DNA of 13,690 bases, from positions 1 to 13,690 of the forward strand of contig JAIRTF010000118.1 of NCBI GenBank assembly GCA_031255075.1, in the 5' to 3' direction. Below, in pieces: positions 1-7,575 of the stretch. Position 1 is the stretch's first letter, and each line of letters starts with the position of its first letter. The position numbers were made by a program, and so were the translations under genes. The stretch comes from Bifidobacteriaceae bacterium (GTDB lineage Bacteria; Actinomycetota; Actinomycetes; Actinomycetales; WQXJ01). The notes below the pieces were generated by a model. The model ran no database searches and had not been told where the DNA came from. It saw only the letters and a program-made list of their open reading frames with translations.

Positions 1-58
1 GGCGTTGAGTGCCAGAATCTTTAGTGTTAGTTGTTGAGATCGGCCAAGGGAGCCTGAC

Positions 59-667
59 ATGTCCAACAATCAAGTGAGCATTGCGCCGCCGGAGAAGGCC
101 CGCCGCGCCCCCGTGTGGCTTGGTGCGGCGATGACCGTGGTTGGGCTGCTGAGCATGGCGGCGGGTGTGGTGATCTGGGTGACCGGCGTTGGGTTTGACC
201 CCCGCCACGCGCCCGGCGCGAAACTGGACAACGTCTTCCGCATGATTACAACTGTCCCTGATGACGTGCCAGCCGAGTGGTGGACCAGGTTTAGCAACGA
301 CCACAACCGGGAGTTCCGAATCTGGTCGCCCGTCGAATCACCCATCTCCTGCCTTGTCCAAGGACTCTCTACCGAGCGAGACCTGTCAGACGTCTTCTGG
401 TACGAAGGTCAAGAAGACGCCGCCGGACTGCGACTGCGTTACACCATTGACCCACCCCGCGCCTTCTTCCTCTACTGCTACGCGATCCCCTCTTCGGTCT
501 CCACCAGCTACCCGAGCATAACTATTAAGGATTTGCCGGTGTACGTCACCTGGGGTGTCAACGCTGGCGCGCTGGTCGCCAGGTTTATCCCGCTGGGCGG
601 TGGCGCCATATTGGTGGCCGTTGGGCTGCGATTCTGGATTTCCAGGGTGCGGCGTGGGACTAGTTGA
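59..667 (+). CDS. Hypothetical protein with two transmembrane segments
   Basis: I do not recognise this 202-residue protein. It has a short N-terminal tail with basic residues just before the first membrane segment (about residues 20-44), a polar domain of roughly 120 residues that probably faces outside, a second membrane segment (about 172-194) and a short Arg-rich C-terminus, so both ends are probably cytoplasmic. The polar domain has two cysteines (about 98 and 140, in ISCLVQ and LYCYAI) that could form a disulfide. The start is well supported: AAGGGAG at 46-52 lies 6 nt before the ATG. It converges on the APC permease gene with a 12-nt gap and no terminator hairpin. In M. tuberculosis the permease gene is followed by an RNA methyltransferase gene (Rv2689c), so this gene sits at a changed synteny edge. 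The coding call is good; the function is unknown. Confidence 0.72.
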   Translation: MSNNQVSIAPPEKARRAPVWLGAAMTVVGLLSMAAGVVIWVTGVGFDPRHAPGAKLDNVFRMITTVPDDVPAEWWTRFSNDHNREFRIWSPVESPISCLVQGLSTERDLSDVFWYEGQEDAAGLRLRYTIDPPRAFFLYCYAIPSSVSTSYPSITIKDLPVYVTWGVNAGALVARFIPLGGGAILVAVGLRFWISRVRRGTS

Positions 668-679
668 CCCCTGTGCGGC

Positions 680-2656
680 CTAGTTGGATTTGGGGTCGGG
701 TGGCTGGTCTAGCTGCCATGGGACTGAGGCCACCACCACACCGGGGATGTGCCGCAGTTTGGAGGTCAGGCGGGCGGCCGAACGGTTGTGTAGGAACCGC
801 TCCCACCAGTGGCGGACCACCTTTTCAGGGATGTACAGGATCACCACGTCGCGCGGAGCGCGGGTCCGCAAATCAGCTATGTGATCTATCAACGGCCGGG
901 TGATCTCCCGGCCCGGCGAATCCAGAACCCGAAGTGTCACGGGCAAGTCCGCCCGCACCCAGCCGCGGCGCAAATCCCACACCCGGGCCATATCCACGGC
1001 CACCGTCAAGGCCTCAAGAGTGTCCGGATTGGACGCCCGGGCGTAGGCCACAGCCCGGGCAGTCGCCCGGTTCATGGCGCTGACCAGCACAATCGCATGG
1101 ACCCGTGAAGGCAGTCCCAGCGCTTCGCGCCCCTCACGGGGCAGCTTCAGTTCATCCGCCACCCGCCGGTAGTGGCGCCGGATGGCCAACATGACCCAGA
1201 ACGCCGCACCCACCAGCCCCAAAGAAATCCAGGCGCCATAGATGAACTTGGTCACCACCACGATCACCAAGGCGATAGCGGTCAGCGCTAGCCCCAGGGC
1301 GTTGACAGCCCGTGAAGAGCGGATCCGGCGCCGTTCTGGGGCGGTCTTGGCCAGCGGCAGTTTGCCGTTCCAGTGTTTCAGCATGCCCAGCTGGGAGATG
1401 GTGAAAGACAAGAACACGCCCACAATGTAAAGCTGAATCAGCCGGGTAACGCTGGCGTTCATCAGCCAAATCAGCGCTGCTGATCCGATTCCCAGGGTGA
1501 TGATCCCGTGGGCGGCTACTCGCCGGTCGGCCCGGCGGGAGAACTGTTTGGGCAAGAATTCGTCTTGCGCCAACATGGACATCAACGCCGGCACCCACCG
1601 GAAGGCGGTGGTGGCTGCCAGCACCAATAGGAACCCAACTAGGGCTGTGACAATGATGAACACCGGCCAGCTGTCGTGGAAGACTGCGGCTGCGATCTGC
1701 GCCAGGATGGGCTCCTGGTGATACTCCGGCCCAACCAACTGCCCGGAGGGATAGGCCAACTCGGTGGTCGGGTTGGCCACGAACACCGCCCCCACCCGCT
1801 GGGCCAGCAACAAGATGCCAATCAGCAGACCGCCGCACATTATGCCCAGGAAGGTCAAAGACCGGGCCGCGTTGCGCGGCTTCGGTTCACGGAAACTAGC
1901 CACACCAGTCGAAATGGTCTGCACACCGGTGAGCGCCACCGCGCCTGAAGAAAACGCTCTGACCAGCAGGAACGCCGCCCCTAAGGTGGTTAGGCCGGCC
2001 GCGTAGGGAGCCGTTGGCACCACCTCGAAAGCGGCAGCCGGGCTCTTCCCCAGAGTCGAATTCAGGTGGCCGATGCCGCCCGCCACCCCCAACAACACCA
2101 GCGCGCCTAGGAATAGGTAGACGGCGTAAATGACGGTCTGATCGAGCGCTTTGATCCCCCACAGGGCCATCAGGGTGATCAGGGCGACCAGTGCGACGGC
2201 GACCACTTTGGCGTGATCCTCCAAGGCGGGAACAATCGCCCCGAAGTATTGCGCCCCGCAGGACACCGACACAGCCACCGTCAACAGCGAATCAACCATG
2301 GCCGCGCCGCCCACCAAACCACCGGCTCGCAAGCCGAGGTTCTCTTTGGCGACGGTGTAATCACCGCCGCCCTCGGGATACTCCTTGACTGTTTGCCGGT
2401 AGGAGGTCACCACTACGGCCATCACCGCGGCGATGGCCAACCCGACCCATGGTGACAGCGTCAAAGCCACCACGCCGCCGGCCGCCAAGGTCAACAGAAT
2501 CTCATCTGGCGCGTAGGCCACGGAGGACAACGCATCGGGAGCTAGCAGCGGCAGAGCGTGCCGGATGCGGTAGATGACAGGCCGGGCTCGCGGAGCGAAC
2601 TCGCGGGTGGGACGCCCCAAGATCAGACGACCCAGGGCTCCCATTACATCTGCCAC
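680..2656 (-). CDS. APC-superfamily permease, KimA-like potassium transporter
   Basis: A 658-residue integral membrane protein of the amino acid-polyamine-organocation superfamily, with about 12 membrane segments over residues 35-495 and a soluble C-terminal domain (about 515-650). It matches Bacillus subtilis KimA (K+/H+ symporter) along its length: DALSSVAY (41-48), EYPEGGGDYTVAKENLG (92-108), VDSLLTVAVSVS (121-132), AFSSGAVALTGVQ (234-246), LYIVGVF (409-415), and in the tail WWERFLHNRSA, where KimA has a similar HNQSA motif. Its length is close to that of its M. tuberculosis equivalent Rv2690c. K+ uptake is therefore inferred; older annotations would say amino acid permease. Two presumed substrate-site positions differ (Y to S123, E to Q246). 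The GTG at 2656 is the longest start; the ATG at 2644, with GGAG 11 nt upstream, is an alternative. The first gene upstream is the ABC permease at 2736, 79 nt away, and I see no clear promoter or riboswitch in that gap. Confidence 0.9.
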   Translation of the reverse strand: MADVMGALGRLILGRPTREFAPRARPVIYRIRHALPLLAPDALSSVAYAPDEILLTLAAGGVVALTLSPWVGLAIAAVMAVVVTSYRQTVKEYPEGGGDYTVAKENLGLRAGGLVGGAAMVDSLLTVAVSVSCGAQYFGAIVPALEDHAKVVAVALVALITLMALWGIKALDQTVIYAVYLFLGALVLLGVAGGIGHLNSTLGKSPAAAFEVVPTAPYAAGLTTLGAAFLLVRAFSSGAVALTGVQTISTGVASFREPKPRNAARSLTFLGIMCGGLLIGILLLAQRVGAVFVANPTTELAYPSGQLVGPEYHQEPILAQIAAAVFHDSWPVFIIVTALVGFLLVLAATTAFRWVPALMSMLAQDEFLPKQFSRRADRRVAAHGIITLGIGSAALIWLMNASVTRLIQLYIVGVFLSFTISQLGMLKHWNGKLPLAKTAPERRRIRSSRAVNALGLALTAIALVIVVVTKFIYGAWISLGLVGAAFWVMLAIRRHYRRVADELKLPREGREALGLPSRVHAIVLVSAMNRATARAVAYARASNPDTLEALTVAVDMARVWDLRRGWVRADLPVTLRVLDSPGREITRPLIDHIADLRTRAPRDVVILYIPEKVVRHWWERFLHNRSAARLTSKLRHIPGVVVASVPWQLDQPPDPKSN

Positions 2657-2735
2657 TCCGTCAGCCTATTACGCCCAGGTGGAAGTAGTCCGCCGCTGGT
2701 CTTCTAAACCGGCCCTTGGGTTGGGCGCCGCCAGC

Positions 2736-4070
2736 TCAGTCCTCGTCAAACGTCAGGCCACCGGCCTCGGCCGTCTGCATACGCACCCGCGTGGCCAACA
2801 GCCCAGCCGCAGCCAGCACCGCGGCGAACAGCACCTCGATCGCCAAGGCGCCCAAGTACGGCCCCACGGAGGCCCAAGTCCCAGTCATGGTTTCCGCCTG
2901 GCGCACGGCCACCAAATGCCAGTGCGTGGGCATGAATAGACCCAGTGTCCGCATGAAGTCCGATGACGCGACATCTGCCGTGAACAACCCGCCCAGGAAC
3001 GCCAACGCCAACGACAGAATCGTCCCGTAGCCGTTCAACCCGTTTGGCCCCAACCCCAGCGAGACGCCTAGGTATCCCAGTGACAGCGGCACCAGCGTGT
3101 AGACCAGTGAAGCAGCCAGGCCCAAAGCGAAGCGCCCCGGTGAAGCCCCGGCCACCTCTGCGCCCCCGGCCCAGGGCGCGAACCCCAGCAGGGTGACCCA
3201 GATCCATCCGGCCACGCACAGCACGGCGGTCGCGCACGCGATCTGCAGGCTCATCCGCGCCGGCGGCACTGGCGCCGCCAGGTTGCGCCTCCGCACCCCA
3301 CCGCTGAAGAACGCATGAAAGATCAGCCCGCTCAACACGCAGATCCCCGCGGTCAGGGGGTAGGCGACGAACCCGAGGTAGTAGCGGAAGCGTTCCCCAT
3401 CCGCTTCACCGGCCGGCCGCTCCACCATCGACTGCTTGACGCGCAGGTCCGACAGCTGCCGCGCCTGCGTCAACGCCGCCCCCAAGTCCGCGTCCGGATC
3501 TGCCACCAACTGTGCCCATGTCTGCCGCAGGTAGGTGTTCGCCAGCTGGTCCATGTACCGGCCCTGATCGCTCGCCAGCATCACCACGGTCTCCAACTGC
3601 GGCATGGCCTGCGCCCGCGCGGCACTGTCCTTATGTCCTATGCCCTCTCCGCGCGCCGCCTCCTCAAACCCGGCTTGGTACCCGGCTGGGATAACAGCTA
3701 TGTAGGCGGCAGCGCTCTTTGCCGCGGCATCCTGCAGATCGCGTTTCGAGGACCCGACATGGACCGGCATCCCGTGGTCCTCGAGGTAGGTGCGCAGCGC
3801 CTTGGACAACTGCGAGCCGTCATGGTCGATGATCGCCACTTCAGGCTTGATCTCCTTGATCTCGCCCTTGGCGGGCACGGACCCGAATTGCGCCATCATC
3901 ATTAGGCCAATCAGGCCCAGGAGCCCAAGGTGAATCAAGGGCAGCGCGGGGCGACGGACCAGCAGCTTCAGCCCCGCACGAAACACGCCCCACGCGCTCT
4001 TGGGTGTGCGATCCGCGGCCCGTGCTCGCTGCACTGGCGCGGGGGCGGGAGAAGTCTTAAATGTGTTCAT
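2736..4070 (-). CDS. ABC-2 type transporter permease (second subunit)
   Basis: A 444-residue permease of the ABC-2 class with a large extracytoplasmic loop (NatB/YhgE-like architecture). After a basic, Pro/Ala-rich cytoplasmic tail comes one membrane segment (about 43-61), an outside domain to about residue 225 that opens with VAIIDHDGS and contains a DLQDAAAKSAAAYIAVIPAG stretch typical of these loops, then about five further membrane segments and a short acidic end. It probably pairs with the product of the upstream gene as a heterodimer driven by the ATPase at 5202-6149, exporting a hydrophobic or peptide-like compound; the substrate cannot be read from sequence. Its ATG at 4070 overlaps the previous gene by 14 nt, indicating translational coupling. 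It is the last gene of the leftward ABC operon. Only a weak 4-bp stem follows it, so read-through into the KimA-like gene is possible. Confidence 0.85.
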   Translation of the reverse strand: MNTFKTSPAPAPVQRARAADRTPKSAWGVFRAGLKLLVRRPALPLIHLGLLGLIGLMMMAQFGSVPAKGEIKEIKPEVAIIDHDGSQLSKALRTYLEDHGMPVHVGSSKRDLQDAAAKSAAAYIAVIPAGYQAGFEEAARGEGIGHKDSAARAQAMPQLETVVMLASDQGRYMDQLANTYLRQTWAQLVADPDADLGAALTQARQLSDLRVKQSMVERPAGEADGERFRYYLGFVAYPLTAGICVLSGLIFHAFFSGGVRRRNLAAPVPPARMSLQIACATAVLCVAGWIWVTLLGFAPWAGGAEVAGASPGRFALGLAASLVYTLVPLSLGYLGVSLGLGPNGLNGYGTILSLALAFLGGLFTADVASSDFMRTLGLFMPTHWHLVAVRQAETMTGTWASVGPYLGALAIEVLFAAVLAAAGLLATRVRMQTAEAGGLTFDED

Positions 4071-5190
4071 GGCGCAGCCTCCTCATTCCGAATGCGGCCA
4101 GGCCAAACAGGACCAGCGCCAATAGGGCCAAGCGCACAAGAATCAGTGCCGCCTGGTCAAAGCTGTCATAGCAATACACAGAGAAGAACGCGTCATACAT
4201 CTCGCGGGCTGGGTTCAGCCAGGTGAACCAGGGGGCGGCCTCGGCCGTCGAATCAGCCAGTTCCTGGCTGCCGGGCCCGTACAACCCCGCGAACAGGGAT
4301 AACAGGCAGGAGATACCGGCGGACAGTCCCATCAGCGCACCGCTCGCCAGCGGCAACACCGCGACCGCAGCACCGAAGGCAGTCGTCGCCGCAGCGCCCA
4401 CCGCCAGGATCGCCAGGATGCCCGTTTCCCGCCCCCCGAACTCCACGCCAAGCACGTATCGCACGTAGACAAGACCGATGACCAACGTTCCGAAGGCCAG
4501 GACGTAAGCGGCGCCGACTGTCGGTGCGAGCACGCGATACCGGGGCAGGCCGCCCACGGCGATCCGTGCGCCCACATGCGAACGGCCGGACCGCAGCCGC
4601 GCCACCCCGGTGGTCGCAAAGATGCTCACCATCATTGTCGCGAACCCCAAAGCTGAGTAGAAGTACCGAACCTCGTCGCTCGGTGGGTTGGCCGTCAACT
4701 GGACCGCCTTCGTGAATTCGGGAGCCTGCGCCACTGTGGCGCCCGGATGCGCCGCAATGAACGCCGCCGTCTGCAAGTAGGAATCCACTACCGCCGCCAC
4801 GACCTCGTTCCCGGCGTCCAATCCGGGCCGTTCCCGCCAGTCCCGGTGGTACTCGACCTCGCCGGACGGGCTCACCGCCAGGTAGCCGTAGTACTTGCCG
4901 TCACCGTGCGCAACCAGGTGGTCCGCCTCCTTCGCATTGGGCGCATACTTGACTACCAACCACTGATCGTCACCGCTCGAGACCGCGTCGACGGTCTCGG
5001 ACAGGCCAGGTGCAGCGCGGTAGGCGGCATCGTCCACCACCACGACGTCCACGGGCTGACCCATCGCGTCGTCAAGACCGGTGAACGCGATGTAGAACAG
5101 GGAGCACAGGACCAGCGGGAAGAGGAACGCCCACGCGGTGGTGGACTTGTCTCGGGCCAGCGTTTTCAGGGAGCAGGTGAAAGCGTTCAC
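4057..5190 (-). CDS. ABC-2 type transporter permease (first subunit)
   Basis: A 377-residue ABC-2 permease with the same plan as its neighbour: membrane segment at about 20-37, extracytoplasmic loop of about 140 residues starting VDVVVVDDAAYR, then five membrane segments (roughly 178-198, 225-245, 255-280, 285-303, 346-366). The loop starts resemble each other (VDVVVVDD here, VAIIDHDG in the partner), so the two permeases look like diverged paralogues forming a heterodimer. The gene starts with GTG, 11 nt after the ATPase stop, with GAGG in the end of the ATPase gene as a likely ribosome site. It ends 14 nt inside the next gene. No binding-protein gene is linked, so export rather than import is expected. 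Family assignment is firm at the ABC-2 level; the substrate is unknown. Confidence 0.86.
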   Translation of the reverse strand: MNAFTCSLKTLARDKSTTAWAFLFPLVLCSLFYIAFTGLDDAMGQPVDVVVVDDAAYRAAPGLSETVDAVSSGDDQWLVVKYAPNAKEADHLVAHGDGKYYGYLAVSPSGEVEYHRDWRERPGLDAGNEVVAAVVDSYLQTAAFIAAHPGATVAQAPEFTKAVQLTANPPSDEVRYFYSALGFATMMVSIFATTGVARLRSGRSHVGARIAVGGLPRYRVLAPTVGAAYVLAFGTLVIGLVYVRYVLGVEFGGRETGILAILAVGAAATTAFGAAVAVLPLASGALMGLSAGISCLLSLFAGLYGPGSQELADSTAEAAPWFTWLNPAREMYDAFFSVYCYDSFDQAALILVRLALLALVLFGLAAFGMRRLRHEHI

Positions 5191-5201
5191 GGGGGCCGGC
5201 C

Positions 5202-6149
5202 TCAGTCCCGCAGCTCGGTGCCGGTCAGTTCCAGGAAGACGTCGTTCAAAGTGGGCGGTTCGGAGTAGACCCGTCCGTAGCCCACGCCCACGGCGTCCAG
5301 CGCACCCAAAACGTCACCTAAGTTTTGGCTGCCGCGAGCGCAATCGACCCGCAGGGTTGAACCTTCCAAAGTGGCCTGCTGGGTGTTGGGCAGATTGAGA
5401 ATGGCGGCGAGGGCGGCATCGTCGGCAATGTCCAACTCAACCTCAACCCTTTCGCCGATGCCGGTCGCGGCCTTCAACTCTGCCGCCGTCCCGACCGCCA
5501 CCGAACGGCCGTGATCCATGATCATGATGCGGGTGCACAGCTGCTCCACCTCCTCCATGTAGTGGGAGGTGTAGACAATGGTGGCGCCGTCGCGAGCCAG
5601 ACCGCGGATACCTTCCAGGATGGCGTTGCGGGACTGAGGGTCCACGGCGACGGTCGGCTCGTCAAAGAAGATCAATTCCGGCTGGTGGGCAATCCCGCAG
5701 GCAATGTTCAGCCGCCGCGCCAAGCCGCCGGACAGTTTCTTGGGCCGGAATGAGGCGAACTCCCCCAGCCCAACAAACGCGATTGCTTGGTCTACCAATT
5801 CGCGCCGTCTCTCAGCCTGCGCCACGTACAAGGAGCAGAAGTAGTCGATGTTTTCCCGCACCGTCAACTCCGCCATAACCGCCACCTGCTGGGGCACAAT
5901 CCCAATCCGGCGTTTGAGGTCATAGGAGGTGGGCGTCATCGGCTCGCCCCACAACTTCACCGAACCCTTGGAGTACGTCAGTAGTTGGAGGATGCAGTTG
6001 ATGGCGGTGGTCTTGCCGGAGCCGTTGGGTCCCAGTAACCCAAAGATCTCGCCCTGGGCGATCCGCAGGTCAAAGTGGTCCAGCGCCACAACTTCCTTGT
6101 ACCGCTTGACCAGGTCTTCTACCTCGACCACGGGGGATTGATCTGTCAT
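5202..6149 (-). CDS. ABC transporter ATP-binding protein (CcmA/NatA-like)
   Basis: A 315-residue cytoplasmic ATPase that powers the two ABC-2 permeases downstream. All nucleotide-binding motifs are visible: Walker A GPNGSGKTT (40-48), Q-loop PQQ (86-88), signature LSGG (139-142), Walker B LIFFDE (159-164), D-loop around D170 and the switch His in YTSHYMEE (H196). The D-loop region reads DEPTVAVDP where Gly or Ser is more usual before the Val-Asp. A C-terminal region of about 100 residues follows, as in NatA/DrrA-type ATPases. The frame stays open upstream to 6305, but I place the start at the ATG at 6149: the extra 52 residues are Arg/Pro-rich with no family match and would run through the palindromic operator. 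The ribosome site is weak (GGAG 14 nt upstream). First gene of the leftward operon, divergent from the sensor kinase. Confidence 0.93.
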   Translation of the reverse strand: MTDQSPVVEVEDLVKRYKEVVALDHFDLRIAQGEIFGLLGPNGSGKTTAINCILQLLTYSKGSVKLWGEPMTPTSYDLKRRIGIVPQQVAVMAELTVRENIDYFCSLYVAQAERRRELVDQAIAFVGLGEFASFRPKKLSGGLARRLNIACGIAHQPELIFFDEPTVAVDPQSRNAILEGIRGLARDGATIVYTSHYMEEVEQLCTRIMIMDHGRSVAVGTAAELKAATGIGERVEVELDIADDAALAAILNLPNTQQATLEGSTLRVDCARGSQNLGDVLGALDAVGVGYGRVYSEPPTLNDVFLELTGTELRD

Positions 6150-6217
6150 GAAACCAGTTTGGACTCCACTGGCTGGGCGCCGGCAGTGTCCAGCGTCATG
6201 CTTTGCCGGGCGGCGCG

Positions 6218-6233
6218 GGTGACATCTGTCACC
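6218..6233. promoter_or_regulatory. Perfect 16-bp palindrome, candidate response-regulator operator
   Basis: GGTGACA-TC-TGTCACC is a perfect 7-bp inverted repeat with a 2-bp spacer, in the 175-bp region between the divergent ABC ATPase and sensor kinase genes (69 bp from the ATPase start codon and 92 bp from the kinase start codon). Palindromes of this size and spacing are typical for dimeric LuxR/NarL-type regulators that control a neighbouring ABC exporter; the Streptomyces MacR site has the same 7-2-7 plan. I infer that the linked response regulator binds here. I noticed no second copy in the window, but did not search exhaustively. Confidence 0.6.
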
Positions 6234-6312
6234 AATTGGAGGCACGCCGGCGTGGCGGTTTGCCGACCGGGCTTTCGCCGGCGCGGGCGGGGTGCCGTTT
6301 GCCAATGGGGGC

Positions 6313-6318
6313 TAGTTT
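6313..6318 (+). promoter_or_regulatory. Possible -10 element for a leaderless kinase transcript
   Basis: TAGTTT fits the actinobacterial -10 pattern TANNNT and ends 6 nt before the GTG start of the sensor kinase, so transcription would begin at or next to the start codon. The start lacks a normally spaced Shine-Dalgarno sequence, which agrees with leaderless translation, common in actinobacteria. No -35 element is evident. Tentative. Confidence 0.35.
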
Positions 6319-6324
6319 GTTGGG

Positions 6325-7575
6325 GTGGAGCGAATAGCGGACAAAAGCGTGGCCGTGGTGCTCTGCTGCGTTGCTTGTCTGAGCACGAATGAGCCTTTCG
6401 CTGCCCCTGTTGTGGTCGCCTCCCTGGTCGCGATTCTGGTTTCGATCCTGGCGGAGTTGTCGCGTGGACGGGGACGGCGGATTGTCGAGATAGCCCTGCC
6501 CGCGGCTGGTTGCCTGGCCATAGTCGCGTGGCCCGGCGCCGGTTTGGCCTGGCTGCCGCTGGTGGCCTATGACCTGTTTACGGCCACCGCTCCGGCTGCC
6601 GATGCCGCCACTGGAGTTCCGCAACCTTGGCGTCGCCTGTGCGGCGTGGTTCCGGTGGCAGCGCTGTTGGGCTGCTTGGGGAGAGTATCGGGGCGAACGG
6701 CCCTTCTGGTGGTCTTGCTGGGTGCGGTGGTTGGTGTGCTGGCCTGGCGGACCGCACGTTCGGCTGCGCTGATCGAGGCGTACCGGGAACGGCGCGACCA
6801 TCTGACTGAGACCTCCCGGCGGTTGAAGACCCTCAACGCCGGTTTGGAGGAACGCCAAGAACTGGAAGTCCGCCTGGCCACCGCTGACGAGCGTTCGCGG
6901 ATCGCCCGCGAAATCCATGACAACGCCGGCCATCTGTTGACCCGGTCGCTGTTGCAGACTCAGGCATTGATGGTTGCTGATCCAGCAACTGCGGACCGGT
7001 TGGCACCGTTGGCCGCGACCCTCGGTGAGGCCATGGACACCATTCGCGATTCGGTCCACGGGTTGCGTGATGAGGCCATTGACTTAGAAGCCGCTCTGGC
7101 CGCGCTGGCTGCTGGGACGCGCCTGAAACTGACCGTGGACCAGCAGGCCGGGGACTTGCCGCCGGCTGTGGGCAGGGCTTTCCTCGCCATTGCCCGGGAG
7201 TCCGTCGCCAACACCCTTAGGCATTCCGACGCCACCACTCTGCGTATCGCGGTCACCGAACGCCCAGGTCTTTTCCGCCTGGTGGTGGACGATGACGGCT
7301 CCGCGCCTCCCAGCCGCGGCGACGGCCTGGGTATGGGGTTGGCCGCCATCGAAGAACGCGCCCGCGCCCTGGGCGGCATCTCCCGCACAAGTTACGACCG
7401 AGGCTTTAGGGTCTTTGTCTCGGTGCCCAAACCCCACCCATCCGAAGCCACAGCCGATGCCGATGGCGCGGCATCCAGTGCTGTAGCGCCGGAACTGGCC
7501 ACCGAAGTAGCACCCGATCCCGATGCCGCCGCCGAAGGCCTCGGCCGGCACGCACCAACCAGGAAAGGCCAATGA
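6325..7575 (+). CDS. NarL-family sensor histidine kinase
   Basis: A 416-residue membrane kinase. The N-terminal 140 residues hold about four to six closely spaced membrane segments with little outside domain, as in intramembrane-sensing kinases. A short helical linker (about 145-185) leads to the HisKA_3 dimerisation domain with ERSRIAREIHDNAGH; H198 is the phosphorylated residue. The ATPase domain shows the N-box ARESVANTLRHSDA (N296), VDDDGS (321-326) and the glycine box GDGLGMGLA (332-340). After about residue 370 there is a low-complexity Ala/Pro/Asp/Glu tail of some 46 residues that is not part of the fold. The start is GTG at 6325; no other start gives a better ribosome site. It overlaps the response regulator by ATGA, so the two are coupled. 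Its position opposite an ABC exporter suggests it senses the exported compound or membrane damage. Confidence 0.93.
   Translation: MERIADKSVAVVLCCVACLSTNEPFAAPVVVASLVAILVSILAELSRGRGRRIVEIALPAAGCLAIVAWPGAGLAWLPLVAYDLFTATAPAADAATGVPQPWRRLCGVVPVAALLGCLGRVSGRTALLVVLLGAVVGVLAWRTARSAALIEAYRERRDHLTETSRRLKTLNAGLEERQELEVRLATADERSRIAREIHDNAGHLLTRSLLQTQALMVADPATADRLAPLAATLGEAMDTIRDSVHGLRDEAIDLEAALAALAAGTRLKLTVDQQAGDLPPAVGRAFLAIARESVANTLRHSDATTLRIAVTERPGLFRLVVDDDGSAPPSRGDGLGMGLAAIEERARALGGISRTSYDRGFRVFVSVPKPHPSEATADADGAASSAVAPELATEVAPDPDAAAEGLGRHAPTRKGQ

Noticed and set aside
2657..2735. Possible terminator or c-di-AMP (ydaO-type) riboswitch upstream of the KimA-like gene
   Set aside because: The gap is 79 nt, too short for a ydaO riboswitch, and only a 4-bp GCCC/GGGC stem is visible with no proper U-tract.
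6154..6172. CCAGT-N9-ACTGG inverted repeat just upstream of the ATPase start
   Set aside because: Five-bp arms with a 9-nt gap are too short to separate from chance, and no known site matches.
6245..6283. Two copies of CGCCGGCG in the divergent ABC/kinase promoter region
   Set aside because: The 8-mer is self-palindromic and made only of G and C; such repeats are expected by chance in this composition. Recorded, but weaker than the 16-bp palindrome nearby.
6150..6305. N-terminal extension of the ABC ATPase by 52 residues
   Set aside because: The added sequence is Arg/Pro/Ala-rich and unlike any ATPase N-terminus, and it would cover the palindromic operator. The ATG at 6149 begins family-like sequence.
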